A DNA stretch of 64,000 bases from Caenispirillum bisanense. Lineage in GTDB: Bacteria > Pseudomonadota > Alphaproteobacteria > Rhodospirillales > Rhodospirillaceae. The DNA lies in NCBI RefSeq assembly GCF_039523075.1, contig NZ_BAAAEP010000006.1, positions 44,688-108,687 on the forward strand, written 5' to 3'. The notes beneath the pieces are model-generated. The model had not been told where the DNA came from. It was given only the letters and a program-made list of their open reading frames with translations, and did no database searches. The position numbers and the translations under genes were made by a program. Positions 1 to 7,544 of this stretch are shown here, piece by piece; positions within the stretch are counted from its first letter, which is position 1; each line of letters opens with the position of its first letter.

Positions 1-59
1 CGCGCTGGCCCTGCTGTCCTGGGCTGTCCATCACCACGACGTTGGTCAGGAGGTGTGAT

Positions 60-446
60 GTGGCCCGCAACCACTGGACGATTGAGGACGTGGCAGCCCG
101 CTTCGAAGAGGCCGCCAGCACTGGGCGACGCCTGCCCCCGGTGCGGGTACAAGGCTATTTCAACACTTGGCCGGCCTTCGTCCGCCAAGAGTGGGAGGCA
201 TTCGCAGCCGACGAGAAGGTCTACCGCGCGTACCCACCGAGCCCCGAGGCCATCGACCGGATGCTGGAGACGATGCGCTGGGTGCAGTGGCTGGAAGTCG
301 AGCAGCGCCACCTGGTTTGGATGCGCTCGAACCGCTATCGCTGGGAGCAGATCGGTCGGCGGTTTGCCTGCGCGGCAAGAACTGCGCAGCGGCGGTACGA
401 CGCCGCTATTCATCTGGTCGTTCTGCACCTGAACAAGGGGCACTGA
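60..446 (+). CDS. DUF6362-like phage protein
   Basis: A 128-residue protein of unknown function, resembling the DUF6362 family that occurs in prophages of alpha- and betaproteobacteria (family recalled, not searched). It is rich in Trp and Arg; the C-terminal half, with a WxQIGRRF-like segment followed by a basic AARTAQRRYD stretch, looks like a helix-turn-helix, so DNA binding is an inference. I chose the GTG at 60 because a perfect AGGAGG lies at 48-53 with six bases between; the earlier in-frame TTG at 42 lies upstream of that site. It is the first gene of the prophage block and may belong to an operon that begins before the window. Confidence 0.7.
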   Translation: MARNHWTIEDVAARFEEAASTGRRLPPVRVQGYFNTWPAFVRQEWEAFAADEKVYRAYPPSPEAIDRMLETMRWVQWLEVEQRHLVWMRSNRYRWEQIGRRFACAARTAQRRYDAAIHLVVLHLNKGH

Positions 447-836
447 TTGAAGTCGCGGCAAATCGAAGACGGGCGCGGGGTGGTGGGGGATGGTGATGAC
501 AGATGCCAAAACACCCCCTGTCGCGTTTTGCCCGGTTTGGGCCTACAGTTTCAGCTATGGTCAGGACAGCGGTGTGAGCAGCGGGCGTGATCTTCCGACC
601 GTAACCTTGCACCCCGACAGATGCGAAGTGATGCAAACGCCTGATGGCTGGTGCCAATCAGATGAATGCGGAGTCCTGCGGACAATCGATGGGTCCTTCC
701 TGGCCAAAACGGTATGCGGGGGGCAACAGCGCGAGATTTCGATAGCGTCTGCCCTTAAAAACAGGTTACCACCCGGCCAGGTTACCGGCCTGTGGTTACC
801 ACCGCTCCTGACAGTTACCACCCACTGAATATTTCC
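447..836. other. Non-coding stretch between phage genes
   Basis: I see no convincing gene here. A 112-codon frame at 490-828 has no recognisable domain, an atypical composition, and its end is made of the GTTACC repeats, so I do not call it. The right part holds the repeat cluster at 765-823. Confidence 0.5.
765..823 (+). repeat. GTTACCACC short repeat cluster
   Basis: GTTACCACC occurs at 765-773, 795-803 and 814-822, and the shorter GTTACC at 781-786, so four direct copies start 16, 14 and 19 bases apart. Such clusters are typical of protein-binding arrays (iterons, ParB-like sites) or of the multi-repeat ends of IS21-type elements. Which applies is unknown. The next gene carries a ParB-like domain. 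Confidence 0.6.
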
Positions 837-869
837 AACCCGCCCGGCGGCAACGCTCGGCGGGTTTTT
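837..869 (+). terminator. Hairpin with T-run before methylase gene
   Basis: AACCCGCC and GGCGGGTT pair across a short loop and are followed by TTTTT, the form of a rho-independent terminator. It ends only seven bases before the ATG at 877, so the following gene has no room for a normal ribosome binding site; the hairpin may instead control that gene. Confidence 0.65.
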
Positions 870-876
870 CAATTCC

Positions 877-2301
877 ATGACGCCCAACCTGCAGATCGAA
901 TACCGCCCGATCGATGCGCTGCTGCCCTACGCGCGCAATCCGCGCACGCACTCGCCAGCGCAGATCGACAAGATCGCGGCCAGCATCGTGGAGTTTGGCT
1001 GGACTCAGCCCATCCTGGTCGATGGTGACAACGGGATCATCGCAGGCCACGGACGCCTGGCGGCGGCACGTAAGCTGGAATTGGCCGAAGTGCCGGTGAT
1101 CGAGCTGGGCCATTTGAGCCCGGCGCAGAAGCGCGCCTACGTGATCGCCGACAACCGCTTGGCCTTGGACGCCGGGTGGGACGATGAACTGCTGGCGCTT
1201 GAACTGGCGGAGCTGTCTGAGGCCGGGTACGACCTGCTGCTGACCGGTTTCGAGGATGACGAGCTGGCCAAGATGCTGGCCGATCTCGGTGACGCAGATT
1301 CGCAGATACCGGAGCAGGAATCGGATTCGGAAGCAGACGACGAAGTACCCGAGCCTCCCGAGCAGCCAACCAGTCGCGTCGGCGACGTCTGGCAGCTGGG
1401 CCCGCATCGCCTGATCTGCGGCGATGCCAGCGATCCATCGGTGATCGCCAACCTGATGCAGGGCGAGCAGGCCAGCCTGTGTTTCACATCGCCCCCTTAC
1501 GGCAACCAGCGCAACTACACCTCTGGCGGCATTGCCGACTGGGATGGCCTGATGCGCGGCGTGTTTGCGCAAGTACCCATGGCCGCCGATGGCCAGGTGC
1601 TGGTCAACCTCGGGCTGATCCACCGCGACAACGAGTTCATCCCCTACTGGGACCAGTGGCTCGATTGGATGCGGACACAAGGCTGGCGGCGTTTTGCCTG
1701 GTACGTCTGGGACCAGGGGCCAGGGATGCCCGGTGACTGGCAAGGACGCCTGGCCCCCAGCTTTGAATTCATCTTCCACTTCAACCGGCAAACGCGCAAA
1801 CCCAACAAGACCGTGCCCTGCAAGTTTGCCGGTCAGGAAACGCACCTGCGCGCCGACGGATCCTCGACCGCGATGCGTGGCAAGGATGGCCAGGTCAACG
1901 GCTGGACCGCTGCCGGCCAGCCGACGCAGGACTGCCGAATTCCCGACTCAGTGATCCGGGTCATGCGCCACAAGGGAAAGATCGGCAAGGACATCGATCA
2001 CCCGGCCGTCTTTCCGGTGACGCTGCCGGTGGAGGTCATCGAGGCCTACACCGATGAAGGTGAGGTCGTGTTTGAGCCCTTTGGCGGCAGCGGCACCACG
2101 CTGATGGCCGCCCAGCGGACAGGGCGTATTGGCCGCGCGGTGGAGATCGCGCCCGAATACGTCGACGTGGCGCTGCTCCGTTTCCAACAGAACTTCCCTG
2201 GCGTGCCGGTCACCTTGGCCGCCACCGCAGAACCCTTTGAGGTTGTTGCTCAACAACGCAAAGCCGAGCATCGACAAGAGAGCGAACATGCAACTGTCTG
2301 A
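877..2301 (+). CDS. ParB-domain DNA methyltransferase (first copy)
   Basis: A 474-residue phage-type DNA modification methylase. Residues about 1-130 form a ParB/sulfiredoxin-like nuclease domain (NPRTH, GIIAGHGRLAAA). The C-terminal half is a D12/N4-type methyltransferase with the catalytic motif TSPPYG at about 204-209 and the SAM-binding motif FEPFGGSGTT near 400. This order (catalytic motif first) is the beta class, and S/TSPPY is usual for N4-cytosine enzymes, so m4C is my inference. An acidic linker joins the halves. No Shine-Dalgarno sequence precedes the ATG, which abuts a terminator-like hairpin. The end overlaps the M15 peptidase gene by 14 bases. A related methylase lies at 2730-3992. 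Confidence 0.88.
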   Translation: MTPNLQIEYRPIDALLPYARNPRTHSPAQIDKIAASIVEFGWTQPILVDGDNGIIAGHGRLAAARKLELAEVPVIELGHLSPAQKRAYVIADNRLALDAGWDDELLALELAELSEAGYDLLLTGFEDDELAKMLADLGDADSQIPEQESDSEADDEVPEPPEQPTSRVGDVWQLGPHRLICGDASDPSVIANLMQGEQASLCFTSPPYGNQRNYTSGGIADWDGLMRGVFAQVPMAADGQVLVNLGLIHRDNEFIPYWDQWLDWMRTQGWRRFAWYVWDQGPGMPGDWQGRLAPSFEFIFHFNRQTRKPNKTVPCKFAGQETHLRADGSSTAMRGKDGQVNGWTAAGQPTQDCRIPDSVIRVMRHKGKIGKDIDHPAVFPVTLPVEVIEAYTDEGEVVFEPFGGSGTTLMAAQRTGRIGRAVEIAPEYVDVALLRFQQNFPGVPVTLAATAEPFEVVAQQRKAEHRQESEHATV

Positions 2302-2737
2302 ACATTTCGAACTGGCCGAGTTTCTGGTCTCAGAAACGGCGGCTCGCCGTGGCATTGCCAACGAGCCCACACCCGAGGTCATCGAGAACCTGCGTCGGCT
2401 GTGTCAATCGGTACTGCAGCCGCTGCGCGTTCACCTCAAGCGCCCGGTGGTGATCACCTCCGGCTACCGCTCGCCAGCGCTGAACCGCGCCATTGGGGGC
2501 AGTCCGACCAGTCACCACATGCAAGGGCGTGCGGCTGACCTCATCGTGCCAGGTATGACGCCGTTGCTCGTGTGCCAAGCCGCCCACCAGTTGAAGCTGC
2601 CCTGCGTGCAGATCATTCACGAGTTCGGACGGTGGACCCATCTGGCAGTGGCGATCTCGAATGAGCGCACCCAGTTGCTCACGGCCAAGCTGGCGCAGGG
2701 CAAGACCATCTACGAAGCGGGGCTGGTCCATGTCTGA
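2288..2737 (+). CDS. M15-family peptidase (phage endolysin-like)
   Basis: A 149-residue zinc D-Ala-D-Ala carboxypeptidase-like protein of the Peptidase M15_3 type. Typical motifs are seen: ITSGYRSPALN, then SHHMQGRAADL carrying the first zinc His and Asp, and WTHLAVA with the second His near the end. No signal peptide or membrane segment is visible, so release would need a holin or a lysis event. Stand-alone M15 domains of this size are common phage endolysins or tail-associated peptidoglycan enzymes. It overlaps the methylase genes on both sides (14 and 8 bases), which implies translational coupling. Confidence 0.85.
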   Translation: MQLSEHFELAEFLVSETAARRGIANEPTPEVIENLRRLCQSVLQPLRVHLKRPVVITSGYRSPALNRAIGGSPTSHHMQGRAADLIVPGMTPLLVCQAAHQLKLPCVQIIHEFGRWTHLAVAISNERTQLLTAKLAQGKTIYEAGLVHV

Positions 2738-3992
2738 ACCCTGGCTCTCTACCCACATCGAACGCTGGCCGACTGCCAAGCTCGTGCCCTACGCCCGCAA
2801 CGCCCGCACCCATTCCGAGGAGCAGGTGGCGCAGATTGCGGCATCCATCGTCGAGTTCGGGTTCACCAATCCGATCCTGGCGGGATCCGATGGCGTGATT
2901 GTCGCCGGTCATGGACGGTTGGCCGCTGCGCAAAAGCTGGGCCTGGACACCGTGCCGGTGGTCGTGCTCGATCATCTGACACCCACCCAGCGCCGCGCGC
3001 TGATCATTGCGGACAACCGCATTGCAGAAAACGCCGGCTGGGACGACGCCATGCTGCGCATCGAGTTGCAGTCGCTGCAGGAAGATGGATTCAATCTCGA
3101 CATCACCGGCTTCGATGCCGACGCGCTGGCCGAGATCATGGCGGGCGAAGAGACCACGGTCGATGGCAATACAGATGAGGATGCCATTCCAGAACTGAGC
3201 GAAACAGCCATCAGCCGACCCGGTGACGTGTGGATTCTTGGCAATCACCGGCTGGTTTGCGGTGATGCTACGCAGCCATTCAGCTACGAGCAGTTGCTCG
3301 CCGGGCAACGCGTTCAGATGATCTGGAGCGACTTGCCCTACAACGTCAACTATGCCAATAGCGCGAAAGACAAATTGCGTGGTAAACACCGACCCATCCT
3401 GAATGACAACTTGGGCGAGGGCTTTTACGACTTCGTCTTTGATGCGCTCTCGCTGATGCTGCCCCACTGCGATGGCGCGGTCTACATTGCGATGTCCTCC
3501 AGCGAACTTGACACGCTACAAGCCGCGTTTCGCGCGGCCGGTGGAAAGTGGTCTACGTTCATCATTTGGGCCAAGCACACCTTCACCCTGGGCAGAGCGG
3601 ATTACCAGCGTCAATACGAACCGATCCTGTATGGCTGGCCGGAAGGCAGCAGTCGGCATTGGTGTGGCGATCGCGATCAAGGTGACGTCTGGAATATCAA
3701 GAAACCTGCCCGCAACGATCTTCATCCCACGATGAAACCTGTCGAGTTGATGGAACGTTCAATCCGCAATTCGAGCCGACCAGGCGATGTGGTCCTCGAT
3801 TGCTTTGGCGGATCCGGCAGCACGCTGATCGCCGCTGAGAAATCGGGGCGCCGCTGCTTCATGATGGAGTTGGAGCCGAAGTACTGCGATGTCATTGTTC
3901 GCCGTTGGCAGGAATTCAGTGGCGGCAAGGCTATCTCTGAATACAGCCAACGCGTCTTCGACGAGGTCACAATCCAGGAGGCTCCGGCGTGA
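2730..3992 (+). CDS. ParB-domain DNA methyltransferase (second copy)
   Basis: A 420-residue protein with the same design as the gene at 877: ParB-like domain at about 1-120 (ARNARTH, VIVAGHGRLAAA) and a beta-class methyltransferase with DLPYNVNY at about 201-208 and DCFGGSGSTL near 357. The DLPY variant of DPPY followed by NVNY is usual for adenine-N6 enzymes, so the two paralogues may modify different bases. The Pro-to-Leu change in DPPY is noteworthy but is seen in some active members. The ATG at 2730 is chosen because the homology with the first copy begins there. It overlaps the next gene by four bases (ATGA type). Confidence 0.88.
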   Translation: MSEPWLSTHIERWPTAKLVPYARNARTHSEEQVAQIAASIVEFGFTNPILAGSDGVIVAGHGRLAAAQKLGLDTVPVVVLDHLTPTQRRALIIADNRIAENAGWDDAMLRIELQSLQEDGFNLDITGFDADALAEIMAGEETTVDGNTDEDAIPELSETAISRPGDVWILGNHRLVCGDATQPFSYEQLLAGQRVQMIWSDLPYNVNYANSAKDKLRGKHRPILNDNLGEGFYDFVFDALSLMLPHCDGAVYIAMSSSELDTLQAAFRAAGGKWSTFIIWAKHTFTLGRADYQRQYEPILYGWPEGSSRHWCGDRDQGDVWNIKKPARNDLHPTMKPVELMERSIRNSSRPGDVVLDCFGGSGSTLIAAEKSGRRCFMMELEPKYCDVIVRRWQEFSGGKAISEYSQRVFDEVTIQEAPA

Positions 3993-4558
3993 TCAGGCAG
4001 CTCAGCTTCTTGGATGTGGCTGAGCCCAAGGACCACGGCTTGATCGACGAAAGTGCTGTTGTTCGGCACCACAACCTGCGGGTCAGCGCCGAAATGGAGA
4101 TTGGCCGAGCGGGTGAGTATTTGGTGATGGCAGATTTGCTGCTCAATGGTTGGGTAGCGTACCCGACATCACAAGGCGTGCCGTATGACATTGCTGTTGA
4201 CATCGGCCAGCGGGTGATCCGGGTTCAGGTAAAATCCACCAAGACGCCCAAGACACCCGGTTCGCTCAACCGCGGCTCTCCGCTGTATGTGTTTCACACC
4301 CGTCGAGCTGGAAAAGGTGGGCGACGGCGGTACAGCAGCGATGATTTTGATGTGCTGGCATTGGTCGCCCTGGATCGCCGGCTGATTGCCTACTATGCAT
4401 TGGCCGATACCCACAACGATTGCATTGCGCTGCGCGTACCCGGGGTCCGCTATGGTGATGGTGGCGTCAAGTGCCGCTACTTTGAGGATGCGAAATTCGA
4501 ATTCGCCCTGGATAGCGTTTTGATGAGACAACGACAGGAGGCATTGTTCGCCTCCTGA
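3989..4558 (+). CDS. PD-(D/E)XK nuclease-like protein
   Basis: A 189-residue protein whose core matches a PD-(D/E)XK fold: GRAGEYLVMADLLLNGW (helix with the early Glu), PYDIAVDIG (the Asp strand) and IRVQVKST (the QVK strand, at about 70-80). Enzymes of this type include restriction-like and Holliday-junction nucleases. A basic loop KGGRRRYSSDDFD follows and the C-terminal third has no clear motif. It is translationally coupled to the methylase just upstream, which makes a phage-borne restriction or DNA-processing role plausible, but the substrate cannot be told. Confidence 0.7.
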   Translation: MIRQLSFLDVAEPKDHGLIDESAVVRHHNLRVSAEMEIGRAGEYLVMADLLLNGWVAYPTSQGVPYDIAVDIGQRVIRVQVKSTKTPKTPGSLNRGSPLYVFHTRRAGKGGRRRYSSDDFDVLALVALDRRLIAYYALADTHNDCIALRVPGVRYGDGGVKCRYFEDAKFEFALDSVLMRQRQEALFAS

Positions 4559-4565
4559 GTCCATG

Positions 4566-4844
4566 TCAATGCTCGGTGCGTTTGAGGTCGCGGTAGAAAT
4601 TCTCGTGCGGGCCAACCATCAGCAACTTGAGCGTGTTCTCATCCAGAATGCGGTAGGCAAGCAGGCACAGCAGGTTGCCCATACGGAACTTGTAAACCTG
4701 CACGCCAGCCAGATCGCCGACTTTGGTTTCACCGGCTTCCGGCTGGCCGACAATGGTTCGAACTGCCTCGTCAAGCGCGGCTTTTTGCTGCTTGTGCAGC
4801 TTTTTAACGGCGCGCTCGAAGGTCGGTGTGACAAGGACGCGCAT
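4566..4844 (-). CDS. RelE/ParE-type toxin
   Basis: A 92-residue protein of the RelE/ParE superfamily. It starts with a typical VLVTPTFERAVKKLHKQQ helix, has GDLAGVQVYKFRMGN and ends with LLMVGPHENFYRDLKR, matching the usual pattern of an early basic helix, a central strand with Tyr/Lys/Arg, and a late His-Asn-Tyr-Arg stretch. Toxins of this fold cut mRNA on the ribosome or poison gyrase; which cannot be decided. The ATG overlaps the antitoxin stop by one base, so the pair is one operon read from the operator at 5069-5088. The stop lies eight bases from the end of the convergent nuclease-like gene. Confidence 0.82.
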   Translation of the reverse strand: MRVLVTPTFERAVKKLHKQQKAALDEAVRTIVGQPEAGETKVGDLAGVQVYKFRMGNLLCLLAYRILDENTLKLLMVGPHENFYRDLKRTEH

Positions 4845-5053
4845 CAGCCGAACTGGTACTCACCCACGGGTTCTTCCTGGTCAGCGATCAGGATGTCGCG
4901 GATGACGCTGAACGGAAGATCGGGGTTTTCTGCGGCGATCTTGCCGATCTGAGACCAGTATTCGATTTGCTTGGGCACCGAGCGGTGCTCGATGGTGCCA
5001 TAGCGCTTGGCGGTCTCAACCAAGGCTTCGGGCAGTTTGACATTGATGGCCAT
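4844..5053 (-). CDS. ParD-like antitoxin
   Basis: A 69-residue partner of the toxin. MAINVKLPEALVETAKRYG is a ribbon-helix-helix start, followed by HRSVPKQIEYWSQIGKIA, as in the ParD-like TA antitoxin family. The C-terminal tail (EEPVGEYQFG) would be the toxin-binding part. A strong AAGGAGG lies just upstream of the ATG (minus strand), and a palindrome suited to autorepression is found 16 bases upstream. Such pairs often stabilise prophages. Confidence 0.82.
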   Translation of the reverse strand: MAINVKLPEALVETAKRYGTIEHRSVPKQIEYWSQIGKIAAENPDLPFSVIRDILIADQEEPVGEYQFG

Positions 5054-5068
5054 ACGAACCTCCTTTGA

Positions 5069-5088
5069 ATGGGTCTATGATAGCCCAT
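5069..5088 (-). promoter_or_regulatory. Palindromic operator of the toxin-antitoxin pair
   Basis: The sequence reads ATGGG-T-CTAT-G-ATAG-CCCAT: perfect 9-base arms with one extra T. It sits just upstream of the antitoxin ribosome binding site, where ParD-type ribbon-helix-helix proteins normally bind to repress their own operon. Function is inferred from position and symmetry. Confidence 0.6.
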
Positions 5089-5114
5089 AAGGGACCAAAA
5101 TGGAACATGTGCTG

Positions 5115-5489
5115 TCAGTCGGCCAGGGCCTCTTCGACAATCTCGCAGTGAATCACAAAGCCCGTCAGGTAAGGCAAGCCCTTGGGAATCCCGTGCTGCT
5201 TGCTGGTCAGGCGACCGATGCTCCAGCCCATCCAGCGTTGGGTGGCGGCGTGGATCGCCTCCTGCAGATTGGCGCCGGCGTGCAGACCGTTGAGCACATC
5301 GTCGGCAAAGTGGCGGCCATGGCGGCTGTCCAGGAAGGCGCGCACCGAGTCCAGTGGTTGGTAGGTCGCGTCCGAGATCGCCGTCATCGCTATTGGCCAG
5401 GCGGCTTCGGCGTGCTCGCCGAGGGTCCCAAATAAGCCCCACGACTCATTTTGAGTTGCAGGAATTTTTGCTTGCTGGGTGGTGGTCAT
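5115..5489 (-). CDS. Phage accessory protein, unknown
   Basis: A 124-residue protein with no domain I can name. It has SWGLFGTLGEHAEAAWPIA, a conserved-looking DSRHGRHFADDV, and IHAATQRWMGW, and is soluble in composition. Small proteins of this kind occur in betaproteobacterial prophages next to DUF3489 genes. I place the start at the ATG at 5489 (MTTTQQ) because GGAG lies six bases upstream; the open frame extends to 5597 but that part is the leader element seen in front of two other genes. It is the last gene of the minus-strand group before the toxin-antitoxin pair. Confidence 0.65.
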   Translation of the reverse strand: MTTTQQAKIPATQNESWGLFGTLGEHAEAAWPIAMTAISDATYQPLDSVRAFLDSRHGRHFADDVLNGLHAGANLQEAIHAATQRWMGWSIGRLTSKQHGIPKGLPYLTGFVIHCEIVEEALAD

Positions 5490-5521
5490 CGTCGGCTCCA
5501 TGTCTGCGTCTGTTTCTGTGT

Positions 5522-5570
5522 TGGCGATGACTCCATTGACGCGCTGTAGGGCATGGAAGCCAAGGCTTTC
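5522..5570 (-). promoter_or_regulatory. Conserved leader element, copy A
   Basis: Read on the minus strand it has AAAGCCTTGGCTT, then 8 variable bases, then ACAGCGCGTCAATGG and GTCATCGCCAA, ending about 32 bases before the ATG at 5489. It is about 85-90% identical to copy B by eye. The AAGCC/GGCTT part is an inverted repeat. Probably a shared promoter or regulator site. Confidence 0.55.
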
Positions 5571-5593
5571 TCGATCATTTTTCGAGAGCGTGA

Positions 5594-5857
5594 TCATTTT
5601 GCGACGCTGGCCAGTTCGGCCTGTGCGTTGGCGATCAGGTCCAGGCGCAGGTTGGGCGTGATGTTGCAGGCCAGGGCGTTGAGCGCCCAGTTCATCACCT
5701 GCGATTTGTCGTGCGGCGTCTCGGCCATGTCGAGCCGCTCGATGTAGTGATCCAACTCGCGCAGACTGCGCTCCAGGGTGGATCGGGCGGTGAGCAAGGC
5801 GTCTTTGGCCTTTTGCTCGGTCATCTGGCGCATCAAGGTGTCGAGGTCGAGGGTCAT
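5594..5857 (-). CDS. Small helical phage protein, unknown
   Basis: An 87-residue, mostly helical protein (TLMRQMTEQKAKDALLTARSTL...) without a recognised domain. The second half, NWALNALACNITPNLRLDL, may form a small globular part. The start at 5857 is preceded by GGAAG on the minus strand and then by leader element B. The longer frame reaching 6130 is rejected because it crosses the element and the neighbouring gene. Position between other small accessory genes suggests a role in phage regulation or host takeover, which is only an inference. Confidence 0.62.
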   Translation of the reverse strand: MTLDLDTLMRQMTEQKAKDALLTARSTLERSLRELDHYIERLDMAETPHDKSQVMNWALNALACNITPNLRLDLIANAQAELASVAK

Positions 5858-5880
5858 GGTGGGGCTTCCGTTCAATCGTT

Positions 5881-5929
5881 TGGCGATGACCCCATTGACG
5901 CGCTGTTCCGATGCAAAGCCAAGGCTTTG
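5881..5929 (-). promoter_or_regulatory. Conserved leader element, copy B
   Basis: On the minus strand CAAAGCCTTGGCTTTG is a perfect 7-base inverted repeat around TT; it is followed by ACAGCGCGTCAATGG and GTCATCGCCAA as in copy A. It ends about 24 bases before the ATG at 5857. Confidence 0.55.
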
Positions 5930-5963
5930 ATGGAAGAAGATGAACAGCGTGGCGGCAGAGCCA

Positions 5964-6323
5964 CTAGCCCAGCCGGGCCGCGTAGCGGGCGTAGTCGCCG
6001 CCAGACGGGTCGACATAGAGGTACGGGCGTCCTGGGGCGTGAACTTCCACGCACAAACGTCCCTGGCCGACATAGCCACCCTTGCCCGCCAGCCAGTCGC
6101 GCGAGACCAGCAGGTTGGCGGCGAAGCCATCGAACTCCTCGGGTGTCATGGTCCGGGTCTCGGTGACGTAGACGATGTAGTCGCCGCTGGCGCTCATGTC
6201 CCTGAGGTTCTCGGGCTTGCGCGCAAAGGGCAGTCGGATCCCGAGCTGCTCGACCTGAATCTCCTGGCCCTCCCACTGGAGGGTCAAAGGGGTGCGTTCA
6301 ATGGTGATGGACATGCTGGGCAT
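5964..6323 (-). CDS. Phage accessory protein, unknown
   Basis: A 119-residue protein beginning MPSMSITIERTPLTLQW, with mixed beta-strand character and a DYIVYVTETRTMTPEEFDGF segment. No family recognised. The ATG at 6323 has AGAAAGG six bases upstream; a second ATG at 6314 is possible. The 5' end overlaps the previous gene by 26 bases, so the two are probably co-translated within the operon that starts at 7518. Confidence 0.65.
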   Translation of the reverse strand: MPSMSITIERTPLTLQWEGQEIQVEQLGIRLPFARKPENLRDMSASGDYIVYVTETRTMTPEEFDGFAANLLVSRDWLAGKGGYVGQGRLCVEVHAPGRPYLYVDPSGGDYARYAARLG

Positions 6324-6657
6324 GACGGGCCTTTCTGGATTGATTTGAGACTTGGTTGGTTGCTTGGTACTTGGGGCTGGCGACCTTGGCCTGCAAGGCT
6401 TCGACGCCGGCCAGTGCGAGGGTCAGCACAGCGTTGTGAAACGCCGCTTCGGCCAAGCAGGGCGCAAGCCGTGCGTCTTCGAGCAGGCGGTCGATGGCTG
6501 GTGCCACCCTGGCGCGCATCGCGGCACACACGGCCTCCTGGCGCGCCGGGCTGGCGCTGCGGATTTCGGGGCAAAGGCTGATCAGGGTGTGAAACGTCTG
6601 GTCGGCCAGGCGCTGCCCGAGTTCATCGAGGCGCGCCAAGTTGGGGCGGGCGTTCAT
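6298..6657 (-). CDS. Phage accessory protein, unknown
   Basis: A 119-residue alpha-helical protein (MNARPNLARLDELGQRLAD...) with a basic, His-rich tail ending in QHVHHH. No domain recognised. The start is set at 6657, where ATGA overlaps the stop of the DUF3489 gene; the frame upstream of this ATG is Arg/His-rich shadow sequence. Its function is unknown; translational coupling on both sides places it in the same operon as the DUF3489 protein. Confidence 0.65.
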   Translation of the reverse strand: MNARPNLARLDELGQRLADQTFHTLISLCPEIRSASPARQEAVCAAMRARVAPAIDRLLEDARLAPCLAEAAFHNAVLTLALAGVEALQAKVASPKYQATNQVSNQSRKARHAQHVHHH

Positions 6658-7220
6658 GCAGCCTCCGAATTGATAGCGGTAGCGGTGCCCGCGGACGCGG
6701 ACTCGATGCGGTAAACGCGCTGACCACCGGCCTCCTTGGCTGATGTGATGGTCAGCCCCAGGCGTTTCTTGAGCGTGCCGGCCAGGGTGCCGCGCACGGT
6801 GTGCTGCTGCCACCCCGTGGCCTCCATGATCTGCGCGATGGTGGCGCCCTCGGGGCGTTGCAGCAGGCCAATGACCAGGGCCTGTTTGCTGTCGGCGCGG
6901 GTGCGAACCGGCTTGTCCTTGGCAGGTTGTTGCCAACTGGCCTCTGCACTGGCGACATCGGCCTCCAGTTCCGGATCGTCCAGCGTGATGGTCGGTGGCA
7001 AGGCGCCCGGTCGGGGCAGGCCCAAGGCGTCGTAGCCCTCGGCAGCCACCACCCAGTCATCGCCGTCAGGCGTGATCAGGGCGCGTTTGAATAAGCTTTC
7101 GAGCACTTTGGCGCGAGCGCCGCCCTTGATGTGCTCGGGGAACCAGGCGATCTTGCCGCCGCTGTGTTGTACGGCGTGCTCCAGGATGGCCTGCTGGTTG
7201 AGGTTGAGTGCGGTGGTCAT
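6654..7220 (-). CDS. DUF3489 protein
   Basis: A 188-residue protein. The C-terminal part (about 110-175), with SKQALVIGLLQRPEGATIAQI, TGWQQHTVRGTLAGTLKK and GGQRVYRIE, is the DUF3489 winged-helix-like domain. The N-terminal part, LNLNQQAILEHAVQHSGGK, may be a second helix-turn-helix-like unit. These proteins are common in prophages and conjugative islands of Proteobacteria and are thought to bind DNA, but no target is known. The ATG at 7220 has a GAGGG upstream and lies seven bases after the end of the preceding gene. Confidence 0.82.
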   Translation of the reverse strand: MTTALNLNQQAILEHAVQHSGGKIAWFPEHIKGGARAKVLESLFKRALITPDGDDWVVAAEGYDALGLPRPGALPPTITLDDPELEADVASAEASWQQPAKDKPVRTRADSKQALVIGLLQRPEGATIAQIMEATGWQQHTVRGTLAGTLKKRLGLTITSAKEAGGQRVYRIESASAGTATAINSEAA

Positions 7221-7227
7221 GGCGCCC

Positions 7228-7518
7228 TCACGCTTGCAGGGCAGCGGCGCTGCCGTTGCCGCTGATTCGATTGGCTGCGGTGGCCTTGTGCGTGCGCTGC
7301 ACGGCCTGCTTTGGGCTTCCGCCGGCGGCACGCAATCCAGCATCAAACGCGGCTTGCAAGGCGCTCTTGACACCCCAGACGCTCACGTCATGGAAGTCCA
7401 GGCGGTCACTGTGCTGGGTCACCAGCGTTTCGATAAACAGGTGGTCCAGGGCAATCGATTCGAGCAAGAGCTCGATCTCGTCCGGGGAGAGTGCGGTGGT
7501 TTGCTTGGGTTTGGCCAT
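7228..7518 (-). CDS. DUF6900-like small protein
   Basis: A 96-residue protein. The segment HLFIETLVTQHSDRLDFHD followed by VWGVKSALQAAFDAG resembles the DUF6900 family, whose members share an ETLxTxxSDxLDFHxxxVW pattern (recalled, not searched). It is the first gene of the minus-strand operon: the ATG at 7518 has AAGGAG six bases upstream, and leader element C precedes it. The function is unknown. Confidence 0.68.
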   Translation of the reverse strand: MAKPKQTTALSPDEIELLLESIALDHLFIETLVTQHSDRLDFHDVSVWGVKSALQAAFDAGLRAAGGSPKQAVQRTHKATAANRISGNGSAAALQA

Positions 7519-7544
7519 GTGTGGCTCCTTGGTGGGTTGCTTGT

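Noticed and set aside
490..828. A 112-codon frame beginning VMTDAKTPPVAF.
   Set aside because: No domain, odd composition, and its end consists of the GTTACC repeats; kept as non-coding.
796..1845. A 349-codon minus-strand frame.
   Set aside because: Antisense to the ParB-methyltransferase, which has all its motifs.
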